Shown piece by piece: positions 46,580 through 55,163 of a DNA stretch of 64,000 nt. The stretch's first letter is position 1; each line of letters begins with the position of its first letter. A model generated the notes under the pieces. The model did no database searches and had not been told where the DNA came from. It saw nothing but the letters and a program-made list of their open reading frames with translations. Origin of the DNA: Lichenicola sp965198575 (GTDB taxonomy: Bacteria; Pseudomonadota; Alphaproteobacteria; Acetobacterales; Acetobacteraceae); NCBI RefSeq assembly GCF_965198575.1, contig NZ_OZ240671.1, forward strand, positions 3,720,001 through 3,784,000. Reading direction: 5' to 3'. A program made the position numbers and the translations under genes.

Positions 46580-47149
46580 ATGCACATGACATCACGCGAA
46601 TTCATCGAAGCCGGTCTCGAGGCGCTGGACGCGTCGGTTCGGGACAAGCAGGGCGACCTGCGCAACATCCAGCTCGCGACCGTGTCGCCGGCGGGGCACC
46701 CGGCCGTCAGGACGCTGGTCCTGCGTCGCCTCGAACGATCCCCGCCGGTGGCCGAGATGCATTCCGATGCACGCGCCGACAAGGTGCGCGATATCGCCAA
46801 TGACGGACGCGTCATGATCCTCGCCTGGTCGGCGGAGGAGCATCTGCAGCTTCGTTTCGAGGGCACGGCCGTCCTGCACCGCGACGACGACGTCGCCCGG
46901 TCCTGCTGGGACGCCCTGTCGGCGAACGCGCGCAACACCTACGGGCTGCGCGCCGCCTCGGGAACGCCGATCGAGGATCCGGAAGGGCTGGAGCACCTGC
47001 CCGAACAGGAGCAATACGAGCAGTTCACGGTGATCCTGGTGTCACTGGCGAGCGTCGACATCCTGCGGCTGGAGCCTGAAGGCCGCCAGACCCGCGCGAT
47101 CGGCCGGTTCACGGCCGACGGCATGACGGCGAGCTGGGTCGCGCAATAG
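46580..47149 (+). CDS. PNPOx-like flavin-binding split-barrel protein
   Basis: A pyridoxamine 5'-phosphate oxidase-like protein of about 189 residues, probably binding FMN. The first strand QLATVSPAGHPAVRTLVLRR (about 31-50) and helix-turn DARADKVRDIANDGRVMIL are like those of small PNPOx-family proteins; the C-terminal PNPO-dimerisation part is different (DILRLEPEGRQTRAIGRFTA). It may be a flavin reductase or oxidase rather than true PdxH. The start is uncertain: ATG at 46580 or 46586, or TTG at 46571/46574. Transcribed with fdhD 35 bases downstream, possibly independently. Confidence 0.7.
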   Translation: MHMTSREFIEAGLEALDASVRDKQGDLRNIQLATVSPAGHPAVRTLVLRRLERSPPVAEMHSDARADKVRDIANDGRVMILAWSAEEHLQLRFEGTAVLHRDDDVARSCWDALSANARNTYGLRAASGTPIEDPEGLEHLPEQEQYEQFTVILVSLASVDILRLEPEGRQTRAIGRFTADGMTASWVAQ

Positions 47150-47184
47150 GACCTCGCGCGCACACGCGAAAGAGCAGTCCCGAG

Positions 47185-48033
47185 ATGCCGGACCAGGATG
47201 CGCCCAAACCCCCGGTCCCGGCTGCCACCCGTCGTGTCGGGCGCCTGGCCTGGCATCGGGGCGCCTTCACTGAGGGCGAGCGCGAGATCCCCGAGGAGAT
47301 GCCGGTCGCGCTGTCCTACAACCGCGTGAGCCATGCTGTGATGATGGCGAGCCCGCTCGACCTCGAGGATTTCGCGCTGGGCTTCAGCCTGTCGGAGCAG
47401 ATCGTCACCGCCCCGGGCGACATCGAGGAGATCCGGATCGTGGTGGTGCCCGGCCCGGAGGACGGACCGCCGCGCGGCATCGAGTTGCGGCTGTGGATCG
47501 GCGCGGCGCGGATGGCGGCACTGGACCAGCGACGGCGGCACGTGGCGGGTCCGACAGGCTGCGGCATGTGCGGCCTGGAGAGCCTGGACGCCGCCCTCCG
47601 GCCGTCCCCGCCTGTGCCCGACGGGTGTTGCTTCACCGGCGATCAGGTGCAGCAGGCGGTGGCGTCGCTGCGGCCGGCGCAGGCGCTGAACCGGCTGACC
47701 CGGGCGGTGCACGCCGCCGGATTCTGGACCCCGGCCGACGGGCTGGTGGCCGTGCGCGAGGATGTCGGCCGCCACAACGCGCTCGACAAGCTGCACGGTG
47801 CGCTGGCGGCACGCGGCACCGACCTGTCGACGGGCATCCTGGTGATGACCAGCCGGATCTCGGTCGAGCTGGTGCAGAAGGCGGCGATCATGGGCGCACC
47901 GGTGCTGGCCGCGGTGTCGGCGCCGACCGCGCTGGCGCTGCGCGTGGCGGAGCAGGCCGGCATCACCCTGGTCGCCGTCGCCCGCGATGACGGCTTCGAG
48001 CTCTGCTCCGGCCGGCATCGCATCACCGCCTGA
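47185..48033 (+). CDS. fdhD: Formate dehydrogenase accessory sulfurtransferase FdhD
   Basis: Transfers sulfur to the molybdenum cofactor of formate dehydrogenases. The 282-residue protein contains the active-site motif TGCGMCGLESL (Cys-x-x-Cys about 129-132), the N-terminal EEMPVALSYNRVSHAVMM, and the C-terminal REDVGRHNALDKLHGAL and ILVMTSRISVELVQKAA signatures. No formate dehydrogenase gene is in this window, so the target enzyme is encoded elsewhere. The gene ends 43 bases before the proposed GTG start of the next gene, whose open frame also reaches back into fdhD. Confidence 0.93.
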   Translation: MPDQDAPKPPVPAATRRVGRLAWHRGAFTEGEREIPEEMPVALSYNRVSHAVMMASPLDLEDFALGFSLSEQIVTAPGDIEEIRIVVVPGPEDGPPRGIELRLWIGAARMAALDQRRRHVAGPTGCGMCGLESLDAALRPSPPVPDGCCFTGDQVQQAVASLRPAQALNRLTRAVHAAGFWTPADGLVAVREDVGRHNALDKLHGALAARGTDLSTGILVMTSRISVELVQKAAIMGAPVLAAVSAPTALALRVAEQAGITLVAVARDDGFELCSGRHRITA

Positions 48034-48076
48034 ACGGGCCTGCCGCGAGGCCCGGTTTCGCGCAGGTCGGCCTGCA

Positions 48077-51000
48077 GTGGTAGCCTCGGGGCATGATGTC
48101 GGGGGCAGGCGCTTGGGCTTGAGCGACGAGGAGCGGGAGGCCGGGCAGGCGGCGGCGCGGGACCGGCAGGCGGCGATCGCGGCAAGGCGGGCCCTGCTGG
48201 AGCGGTCCGGGTATTTCGACCCCGACTGGTATTGCCGCACCGTGCCTGCGGCTGCACTAAGCGATCTGCCGCCGCTCGATCACTATCTCTCGCATGGCGT
48301 GGCGGCACTGGCATCGCCTGGGCCACTCTTCGATGCTGCTGCCTATCTCCGTCACGCCTGGCACCTGCGGCCCGGACTCGACGACCCGCTTACGCATTAT
48401 CTCGAGCAGGGTCTGGGCGAGGGTCGGCAGGCGGTCTCGTGCACGGATCCGGCCAGCTGGAACCCGCTCCGACTGCCGGTGGAACCGCTGCTGTCGCGTG
48501 CGGCACCGTCGCGCCCGGTTCGGGTGTGCGTGGTGGTGCATGCATTTCATGTCGAGCTGTTCGACGAGATCTGCCAGTCGTTGCGGATGCTGCCGGAGCG
48601 CTTCACCCTGCTGGTGACGACGGACGAGCCGGAAAAAGCCGACATCATCCGCGAAAGTTTCGCCCGCTCCGGGTTGGATGCGTATCTGCTGGTGCAGGTC
48701 GCCGCCAATCGCGGGCGCAATTTCGGACCGTTCCTGACCCACCTCGGCAACGCCATCCTCGACCACGAGATGGTGCTGCACCTGCACACCAAGACGTCGC
48801 AGTATCGCGGCGCGGAGCAGGTGAGCTGGCGGCACGCGCTGCTACGCACGCTGCTGCCGGCGCGACCGGTGGTCAGTGGCATCATCGAACGCTTCGTGGC
48901 CGATCCGACGCTCGGCGTGATTACCGCATGTCCGGGCGAGGAGATGCGGTATTGGGGCTATGACTGGCTGTCGAACCGGCATCTGGCGCAGCCGCTGTTC
49001 GACCGGCTCGGCGTGGAAGCCGCCGTGCCACGCGGCATGTTCGATTATCCGCTCGGCGGCATGTTCTGGGCTCGCAGCTCGGCGCTGTCGAAACTGCTCG
49101 GCCATGACTGGACGCCGCAGGATTTTCCGCCCGAGCTCGGCCAGACCGACGGCACCATCATGCACGCCATCGAGCGCAGCATCGTGCTGATCGCGGCCGA
49201 TGCGGGCTACGGTTTCGCCGAACTGGATTACCGTCGCGGCCTGTTCCGGCCGGGCTGGAGCAGTCGCAACCTCGACCAGTATGCGCGCACCTCGCATGAC
49301 GGACTGCTCGACACCATCGCACAGGTCGACACGGTCTCGTTCGACATCTTCGACACGCTGCTGACCCGCATTTGCCTGGTCCCGGACGCGGTGCATCGCT
49401 TCATCGGTTTCGTGGCCGCGCGGCGATTCCCCGGCGCCGACCAATTCGCCGAGCGCCGGCGGGCAGCCGAGGACGCGGCGCGTCGCGAGACCGGAAGCGG
49501 CGATGTCGATCTCGACGAGATCCATGCCCGCTTCCGCCGCGATGCCGGCCCCGGATGGAGCGAGGCGGCGATCGCCTTCGTGCAGCACGAGGAACTCGCA
49601 CTCGATGCGCGCCTGCTCACCCCCCGCGACATCATGCTGGCCGCCCTGCGCCACGCCGTCGAGGCCGGCCGCCGGGTGATCCTGGTCAGCGATAGCTACC
49701 TGCCGCGCCGGGTACTGGACGACATGCTCGCCCGCTTCGGCATCGGCGCGTTGGCAGACACAGTCTATCTCTCCTCCGAACGGCGTGCCCGCAAGGATCG
49801 CGGCGACCTGTGGCAGCTGGTCGCCGACGCCGAGCCGGGTGCCCGCACCGGCCGGCTGCTGCATGTCGGCGACAACGCGCAGTCCGACATCCAGCAGACC
49901 GCCGATGCCGGCATCCGCCACTTCCATGTGCTGAGCCCGGCGGCGCTCATGGACATGCACGGGCTCGCGACGCCCGCCGGCCCCGACGGCGGCCGGCCGC
50001 TCGGCGACGACATCCTGCTCGGACCGCTGGCGGCGCGGCTGTTCAACACGCCCTACCTGGAGCCGGGACCGGGTGCCGCGCCGCTGCTGGATGAGCCGGA
50101 ACTCGCCGGCGCTGTGCTGTTCGGGCCGCTGATGGTGGCGTTCATCGGCTGGCTGGCGCGGCATCCGACGACCCGGCATCTCGACCGGATGCTGTTCGTC
50201 TCGCGCGAAGGCTATTTCCTGAAGCGGCTGTACGACGCCATGCGCGCCGCCAGCGGCCGCGACGACTTGCCGCCCTCGCTGTATTTCCACTGCTCGCGGC
50301 GTGCGGCGCTGGCGGCGGCGCAGGGCGTGGCGTTCGATCCGGAGCCGGTGCTGCAAGGCTCCGGCTTCAACGGCTCGCTGGCGGAGTTCCTGCTGGCCCG
50401 TCTCGGCTTCGTGTCGGACGCGGTATCCGGCGACGTCGACACGATGATCTCGCTGCCCCGCGACACCGACCTCGTGCGCTGCATGATGCAGCTGCTCGAG
50501 GAGCCGATCGCAGCACATGGCCGGCGGGCGCTGCAGGCCTTCACCGCCTATGCGACCGTCAACGGCATGGCGCCCGCCGAGAAGCCCGGCTTCGTCGATG
50601 TCGGCTATAGCGGCACCATGCAGCGGGCGATCCAGACCGCACTCGGGCGGCCGCTGATCGGGCTCTATGCGGGCGTGTCGGCGGCGGCGCAGCAGGTCAG
50701 GCTGCAGGGCGGCCACGCCTTCGGGGCGTTCGCGCAGGGCGACGTCGCCAGCTTCACCGGCGGCTACGGGCTGATGCTGGAGGCGTTCCTGACCGCGCCG
50801 CACGGCCAGGTGATCGGCTACGACGACAGCCGATCGCCGCCGGTGCCGTCGTTCCGCACTGGCGGCGCGTCGCAGCTGCAGTTCGCGATGCTGGAGCGCC
50901 TCTACCAGGGCGTCGAGGACTACGCGCTGGCACTGGTCCGCGACTACGGCCCCGACCTGCTCGACCTGCCATTCAGCCGCGAGGCGGCGACGACGACGCT

Positions 51001-51136
51001 GGCCGCGGTGCGCGACGGCCGCCTGCGCCTGTCGCCCGAAATGATGTCGATCCTGGCCGTGGAGGATGATTTCTGCGGCAACGGCGAGATCCCGGTGTTC
51101 AGCCAGCTCGCCACGCCCGCGTCGCGCCGCCGGTGA
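48077..51136 (+). CDS. RgpF-like rhamnan-synthesis / HAD-superfamily surface glycan protein
   Basis: A 1019-residue multidomain protein. The N terminus has two GT-associated motifs (GYFDPDWYCRTVP and a PLTHYLEQGLGEGRQ pattern), followed by a rhamnan-synthesis RgpF domain (PVRVCVVVHAFHVELFDE, NRGRNFGPFL, LHLHTKTSQYRG, about 140-390) and a large HAD-type module (SFDIFDTLLTR about 419, LVSDSYLPRRVL, LLHVGDNAQSD, then LFVSREGYFLKRLYD and VDVGYSGTMQRAIQ). These occur in surface-polysaccharide genes and likely build or modify a rhamnose-containing glycan. The start is uncertain: GTG 48077, TTG 48113 or TTG 48119. Its stop overlaps thiO by four bases, an unusual pairing. Confidence 0.8.
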   Translation: MVASGHDVGGRRLGLSDEEREAGQAAARDRQAAIAARRALLERSGYFDPDWYCRTVPAAALSDLPPLDHYLSHGVAALASPGPLFDAAAYLRHAWHLRPGLDDPLTHYLEQGLGEGRQAVSCTDPASWNPLRLPVEPLLSRAAPSRPVRVCVVVHAFHVELFDEICQSLRMLPERFTLLVTTDEPEKADIIRESFARSGLDAYLLVQVAANRGRNFGPFLTHLGNAILDHEMVLHLHTKTSQYRGAEQVSWRHALLRTLLPARPVVSGIIERFVADPTLGVITACPGEEMRYWGYDWLSNRHLAQPLFDRLGVEAAVPRGMFDYPLGGMFWARSSALSKLLGHDWTPQDFPPELGQTDGTIMHAIERSIVLIAADAGYGFAELDYRRGLFRPGWSSRNLDQYARTSHDGLLDTIAQVDTVSFDIFDTLLTRICLVPDAVHRFIGFVAARRFPGADQFAERRRAAEDAARRETGSGDVDLDEIHARFRRDAGPGWSEAAIAFVQHEELALDARLLTPRDIMLAALRHAVEAGRRVILVSDSYLPRRVLDDMLARFGIGALADTVYLSSERRARKDRGDLWQLVADAEPGARTGRLLHVGDNAQSDIQQTADAGIRHFHVLSPAALMDMHGLATPAGPDGGRPLGDDILLGPLAARLFNTPYLEPGPGAAPLLDEPELAGAVLFGPLMVAFIGWLARHPTTRHLDRMLFVSREGYFLKRLYDAMRAASGRDDLPPSLYFHCSRRAALAAAQGVAFDPEPVLQGSGFNGSLAEFLLARLGFVSDAVSGDVDTMISLPRDTDLVRCMMQLLEEPIAAHGRRALQAFTAYATVNGMAPAEKPGFVDVGYSGTMQRAIQTALGRPLIGLYAGVSAAAQQVRLQGGHAFGAFAQGDVASFTGGYGLMLEAFLTAPHGQVIGYDDSRSPPVPSFRTGGASQLQFAMLERLYQGVEDYALALVRDYGPDLLDLPFSREAATTTLAAVRDGRLRLSPEMMSILAVEDDFCGNGEIPVFSQLATPASRRR

Positions 51137-52125
51137 CGGCGCCCGACATCCTGGTGCTGGGTGGCGGCGTGGCCGGCCTGGCGAGTGCGGTGACGCTGGC
51201 CGAACGCGGGGCCCGGGTGACGCTGGCGGAGGCCGGGCCGCGCATCGGATCCGGTGCGTCGTGGAAGGCCGGCGGCATGCTGAGCCCGTGGTGCGAGGCC
51301 GAAACCGCGCCGGCCGGCTTCACCGAGCGGTCGCGTCCGGCGCTCGACTGGTGGCGCCGGCAGGTGCCGGAAACGCGCACGCAGGGCAGCCTGGTGCTGG
51401 CCCTCTCGCGTGACGGCGCCGAGCTCGCCCGCTACGCCCGCCGTACCACAGGCCACCAGGCGCTGGACCAGGCAGGCATCGACGCGCTGGAGCCCGACCT
51501 GCAGGGCCGCTTCGGGCGCGGGCTGTTCTTCGGGGATGAGGCGCATCTGGACCCGCGCATCGCCCTGCCGGCACTGGCGGCGCGGCTTGATACGCTCGGC
51601 GGCGAGGTGCTGCTGGATCAGCCGGAGCGGCCGGAGGGGCAATTCGACCACGTCATCGATTGCCGCGGCGTCGGCGCCCGCGACGTGCTGCCCGGCCTGC
51701 GCGGCGTGCGGGGCGAGATGCTGCTCCTCCGTGCCCAAGGCATCACCCTGACCAGGCCGGTGCGACTGCTGCATCCGCGTTTCCCGATGTACGTGGTGCC
51801 GAGGGACCCCGAACCCGGTGTCGAGGGCCAGGTGTTCATGGTCGGTGCCACCATGCTGGAGAGCGACGAGCGCGGGCCGCCGCGGCTGCGCTCGATGATG
51901 GAGCTGATGGCGGCGGCCTTCGCGCTGCATCCGGCGTTCGGCGAGGCCGGCATCGTCGAGATCGCCGCCGACCTGCGCCCCTCGTTCGGCGACAACATGC
52001 CGCGTCTGGCGCGGGACGGCGACACGATCCATATCAATGGCATGTACCGGCACGGCTTCCTGATGGCGCCGGTGCTGGCAATGGAGGTGGCCGACATGCT
52101 GCTGCCCGGGACCGTGAGGCTCTAG
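51133..52125 (+). CDS. thiO: Glycine oxidase ThiO (thiamine thiazole synthesis)
   Basis: FAD enzyme that oxidises glycine to iminoglycine for the thiazole moiety of thiamine. The 330-residue protein has an N-terminal FAD-binding motif VLGGGVAGLASAVTLAERG (about 7-25), the KAGGMLSPWCEAE region near 50, and the C-terminal GMYRHGFLMAPVLAMEVADM typical of ThiO. The GTG at 51133 overlaps the upstream glycan gene stop. It starts the cluster thiO-thiS-thiG-thiE with gaps of 1 and 5 bases, then a 4-base overlap; thiC and thiD are not in the window, and no TPP-riboswitch-like sequence is visible in front, probably because the run is downstream of the glycan gene. Confidence 0.92.
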   Translation: MTAPDILVLGGGVAGLASAVTLAERGARVTLAEAGPRIGSGASWKAGGMLSPWCEAETAPAGFTERSRPALDWWRRQVPETRTQGSLVLALSRDGAELARYARRTTGHQALDQAGIDALEPDLQGRFGRGLFFGDEAHLDPRIALPALAARLDTLGGEVLLDQPERPEGQFDHVIDCRGVGARDVLPGLRGVRGEMLLLRAQGITLTRPVRLLHPRFPMYVVPRDPEPGVEGQVFMVGATMLESDERGPPRLRSMMELMAAAFALHPAFGEAGIVEIAADLRPSFGDNMPRLARDGDTIHINGMYRHGFLMAPVLAMEVADMLLPGTVRL

Positions 52126-52126
52126 C

Positions 52127-52324
52127 TTGGAAATCCTGGTGAATGGCGAGCGGCACGAGGTGGCCGCCCATACGCTCGACGCGGCACTGTCCGAGCTCGG
52201 CTACGGCACCGCACACGTGGCCACCGCCGTCGACGGTGATTTCGTGCCGGCCTCCGCGCGTGCCGGCTGGCCACTCGCGGACGGCAGCGCTGTCGAGATC
52301 GTGGCGCCGATGAGGGGAGGCTGA
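52127..52324 (+). CDS. thiS: Sulfur carrier protein ThiS
   Basis: A ubiquitin-like sulfur carrier of 65 residues that ends in the required C-terminal Gly-Gly (APMRGG), where the thiocarboxylate forms. The MEILVNGERHEVA start, ATAVDGDFVP and VEIVAPMRGG stretches are typical. The start codon is TTG at 52127, one base after the thiO stop; no other in-frame start gives a full-length fold. It is followed by thiG after five bases. Confidence 0.92.
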   Translation: MEILVNGERHEVAAHTLDAALSELGYGTAHVATAVDGDFVPASARAGWPLADGSAVEIVAPMRGG

Positions 52325-52329
52325 GGCCG

Positions 52330-53100
52330 ATGCAGTTCTATGGCACGACGATCGGATCGCGGCTGCTGCTCGGCACCGCACTCTACCCCTCGCCGGACGT
52401 GCTCGCCGACGCGGTGCGAGCCTCCGGAACCGAGCTGGTGACGGTGTCGTTGCGTCGCGAATCCGCGGGCATGCGGGCCGGCCAGGCGTTCTGGTCGCTG
52501 ATCCAGGATCTCGGCGTGCGTGTGCTGCCGAACACCGCCGGCTGCCACTCGGTGCGCGAGGCGGTCACCACGGCGCAGATGGCGCGCGAGGTGTTTTCCA
52601 CCGACTGGATCAAGCTCGAGGTGATCGGCGAGGGCGACACTCTGGCGCCGGATGTGTTCGGCCTGGTCGAGGCCGCGCGGATCCTGACCGGGGAGGGCTT
52701 CAAGGTGTTCCCCTACACCACCGAGGACCTGGTGGTCGCCGAACGCCTGCTGCGGGCCGGCTGCGCGGTGCTGATGCCGTGGGGCGCGCCGATCGGCTCG
52801 GGCAAGGGCCTGAACAACCCGTTCGGGCTGCGCGCGATGCGGGCGCATTTTCCCGAGATCCCGCTGGTGGTCGATGCCGGCATCGGGCTGCCGTCGCACG
52901 CCGCCGCCGCGATGGAGCTCGGCTATGACGGGGTGCTGCTGAACACCGCGGTGGCGCAGGCGGGCGATCCGGCGGCGATGGCGCGCGCTTTCCGCCTGGC
53001 GATCGAGGCCGGACACACGGCCAGGCTGGCCGACCCGATGGAGCCGCGCGACATGGCCAGCCCCTCCACCCCGGTGCTCGGCCAGGCGATCCTGGCGTGA
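52330..53100 (+). CDS. thiG: Thiazole synthase ThiG
   Basis: Condenses dehydroglycine, DXP and ThiS thiocarboxylate into the thiazole phosphate. The 256-residue TIM-barrel enzyme has the N-terminal GSRLLLGTALYPSPD, the active-site lysine in STDWIKLEVIGE (about 92) and C-terminal phosphate-binding VDAGIGLPSHAAAAMELG (about 180-197). The ATG at 52330 follows thiS closely, with GGAGGCTGAGGC as ribosome site. The stop overlaps the thiE GTG by four bases. Confidence 0.95.
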   Translation: MQFYGTTIGSRLLLGTALYPSPDVLADAVRASGTELVTVSLRRESAGMRAGQAFWSLIQDLGVRVLPNTAGCHSVREAVTTAQMAREVFSTDWIKLEVIGEGDTLAPDVFGLVEAARILTGEGFKVFPYTTEDLVVAERLLRAGCAVLMPWGAPIGSGKGLNNPFGLRAMRAHFPEIPLVVDAGIGLPSHAAAAMELGYDGVLLNTAVAQAGDPAAMARAFRLAIEAGHTARLADPMEPRDMASPSTPVLGQAILA

Positions 53101-53714
53101 GCGCGCCCGACCGGACGGCGTTGCCCGGCCGGTTCTATCCGGTTGTGGATAGCGCCGCCTGGGTGGAGCGGATGGCCGGCGTCGGTGCCAGGCTGATCCA
53201 GTTGCGGATCAAGCGTGCCGACGACCCGGAGCTGCGGATGCAGGTCCGACGCGCTGCCGCCAGTTGTGCCGCGACCGGCGCCACCCTGGTGCTGAACGAC
53301 CACTGGCAGGTGGCGATCGAGGAGGGCGTCGGCTTCATCCATCTGGGCCAGGAGGATCTCGACGAGACCGACCTCAAGGCGATCGGCCGTGCCGGCATCC
53401 GGCTCGGTGTCAGCACCCACTCCGACGGAGAGCTCGACCGTGCGCTGTCGGTGGCACCCGATTACGTGGCACTCGGCCCGGTCTGGCCGACGACGCTGAA
53501 GCAGATGCCGTGGGCGCCGCAGGGCGTGGAGCGGCTCGGGGAGTGGCGCACGCGGCTGCGCGGCATCCCCCTGGTGGCAATCGGCGGCATCACCCTGGAG
53601 CGCGCGCCATCCTGCATCACCGCCGGTGCCGACGCGGTTGCGGTGGTATCGGACGTGGTCGCCAATCCCGATCCGGAAGCCCGTGCGCGCGCCTGGATCG
53701 CCGCCACCGGCTGA
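53097..53714 (+). CDS. thiE: Thiamine-phosphate synthase
   Basis: Joins thiazole phosphate with HMP pyrophosphate to form thiamine phosphate. The 205-residue TIM barrel has YPVVDSAAWVERMA, QLRIKRADD, LVLNDHWQVA, IHLGQEDLDE, GVSTHSDGEL, YVALGPVWPT and IGGITLERA, in the family order. GTG start at 53097 overlaps thiG. The last 81 bases (53631-53711) recur at about 84% identity at 54595-54673, downstream of an intervening gene. The substitute residues around KQMPWAP are unusual for the pyrophosphate loop, but the key motifs are intact. Confidence 0.92.
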   Translation: MSAPDRTALPGRFYPVVDSAAWVERMAGVGARLIQLRIKRADDPELRMQVRRAAASCAATGATLVLNDHWQVAIEEGVGFIHLGQEDLDETDLKAIGRAGIRLGVSTHSDGELDRALSVAPDYVALGPVWPTTLKQMPWAPQGVERLGEWRTRLRGIPLVAIGGITLERAPSCITAGADAVAVVSDVVANPDPEARARAWIAATG

Positions 53715-53718
53715 TCGC

Positions 53719-54453
53719 TCAGGACGACCATTTGACCGGATGATGCAGGAAGCCGTCGCCCTTCATCACACAGGGGCCGACAGCAGCGAACGTCATGGCA
53801 TCGAACCGCAGGATCGGATCCTGCTCGAAAACACCCATCCTCAGGTGCATGCTCCTGAACAGCGTCGCATGCAGGACCTCGTGATGGCCGGTCCAGTCAT
53901 CCTCGACCGCGTTGGACAGCGCCTGCAGCGCAGCATGGCTATAAAGCGCCAACTGCATGAACGCGTAGAGCCTGGCCGTATGGTTCGCGCCATGGCGGCC
54001 TCGCCGCAGCGATGACCACCAGGGCCACCGCTCATTTCCCTTGTAGGGGCGGATGAAGGTGCTGGCGAAATCATGATCCGGATACGACGAGAAAATATGC
54101 GAGACGAGAGCCGGCAGGCTGCCGTTGTAGAAAACGTCGTATTCCATCACCAGATAGCGGTCATATCGCGGCAATTCGTTGAACGCCGCCAGCAGCACGA
54201 GATCGGCATTGCCCGGAATGATCCGCCCCTCCTGCGCCTTTGCATGCGCCTTCGCAAAGAGCGCGCGGTTCGGGATGAAAATCGTGTTTCCGGACGAGTG
54301 ACCGTCACCGTTGACGACCAGATGCACGGTGATCCCGGTCTCAGCCTGCTGACGCAGGATATCCCGTATCTGCGGTGACAGGCCATTCAGGTCATGACAG
54401 AAGATCAGGAGGGCTGACGACACCACGGGTCCAACAACAGGGGCGACCGGCAT
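53719..54453 (-). CDS. Glycosyltransferase-like protein of unknown specificity
   Basis: A 244-residue protein of unknown family. An early segment VSSALLIFCHDLNGLSPQIR resembles a nucleotide-sugar-binding beta-alpha start, NADLVLLAAFNELPRYDRYL and VMEYDVFYNGSLP (EYDV in the position of a metal-binding DxD) are suggestive of a GT-A fold, and HFARL-type loops are not seen. It lacks a signal peptide. It lies in a block that appears slightly less GC-rich than thiE and rpiB, bracketed by the thiE 3' end and a thiE remnant, so I think it is acquired DNA. The start at 54453 is uncertain. Confidence 0.5.
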   Translation of the reverse strand: MPVAPVVGPVVSSALLIFCHDLNGLSPQIRDILRQQAETGITVHLVVNGDGHSSGNTIFIPNRALFAKAHAKAQEGRIIPGNADLVLLAAFNELPRYDRYLVMEYDVFYNGSLPALVSHIFSSYPDHDFASTFIRPYKGNERWPWWSSLRRGRHGANHTARLYAFMQLALYSHAALQALSNAVEDDWTGHHEVLHATLFRSMHLRMGVFEQDPILRFDAMTFAAVGPCVMKGDGFLHHPVKWSS

Positions 54454-54594
54454 CCAGGCGTCGCCGCGCGGATCATCTCACACAGCCCGAGCTGAATAGC
54501 ACACTGAAAAATGTCAGATGTGGGCTACAGGGTCAGCCGGAGCACGATGCGCGGCTTCATTCCGGCACCCGTTCCGTCATGTGGTGATCGAAAT

Positions 54595-54673
54595 GACGGC
54601 GTGGCGGTGGTGTCCGACGTGCTCGCCGATCCCGATCAGGAAGCCGGCGCGCGCCTGGGTCGCCGCCACCGGC
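54595..54673 (+). pseudogene. Degenerate copy of the thiE 3' end
   Basis: Seventy-nine bases that align with the final 81 bases before the thiE stop (53631-53711): about 11 substitutions and a two-base gap counted by eye, i.e. about 84% identity. Reading it gives VAVVSDVLADPDQEAG, then a frameshift, then AWVAATG in another frame, compared with VAVVSDVVANPDPEAR and AWIAATG in thiE. No upstream part of thiE is found. It ends five bases before the rpiB stop, placing the glycosyltransferase-like gene between a complete and a partial thiE end. Confidence 0.7.
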
Positions 54674-54677
54674 AGGG

Positions 54678-55163
54678 CTATCCGGCAACCGGCTCGCTCA
54701 CCCTCATCTGGTGGCCGGACGGAGTTTCCAGAGCGCTCACTTCAGCAATCCGACGGCTGTGCCGGGCTATTCCGCTGAAGCGCGCGGCGAGGAAGATGTT
54801 CACCAGCTCCGTCGCCAGTGCGATTCCGATGACCTTGCCTCCGAAGCAGATGACGTTCATGTCGTCATCCTCCACGCCCTGCCGCGCCGAGAACGGATCA
54901 TTCACCAGGGCCGCTCGAATGCCGGCGACCTTGTTGGCCGCAATGGATGCGCCCACGCCGCTGCCGCAAAGGGCAATGCCCCGCTCGACGCTTCCCTCGA
55001 CGACCGCCCGCGCCATCGGGATCACGAAAATGGGATAATCGTCGGCGCTGTCGAGGGTCCCGGCGCCGAAATCGACGATCTCATGCCCGGCAAGACGAAG
55101 CATCCCGGCGAGCTCGGACTTGAGCTGCCAACCACCATGGTCTGCGGCGATACCGATTTTCAT
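54678..55163 (-). CDS. rpiB: Ribose-5-phosphate isomerase B (RpiB/LacAB family)
   Basis: Interconverts ribose-5-phosphate and ribulose-5-phosphate, or in some operons allose-6-phosphate and allulose-6-phosphate. The 161-residue protein has IGIAADHGGWQLKSEL, the active-site cysteine in ALCGSGVGASIAANK (about 66), and a DDMNVICFGGKVIG tail. AGGAGG seven bases upstream supports the ATG at 55163, inside the end of the rpe gene (four-base overlap). It is the last gene of the sugar operon and converges with the thi-side genes. Confidence 0.92.
   Translation of the reverse strand: MKIGIAADHGGWQLKSELAGMLRLAGHEIVDFGAGTLDSADDYPIFVIPMARAVVEGSVERGIALCGSGVGASIAANKVAGIRAALVNDPFSARQGVEDDDMNVICFGGKVIGIALATELVNIFLAARFSGIARHSRRIAEVSALETPSGHQMRVSEPVAG

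Noticed and set aside
47987..48076. A longer start for the glycan gene inside fdhD
   Set aside because: It would overlap fdhD by 47 bases and begin with a Pro/Ala/Ser-rich stretch without homology; the domains begin later.
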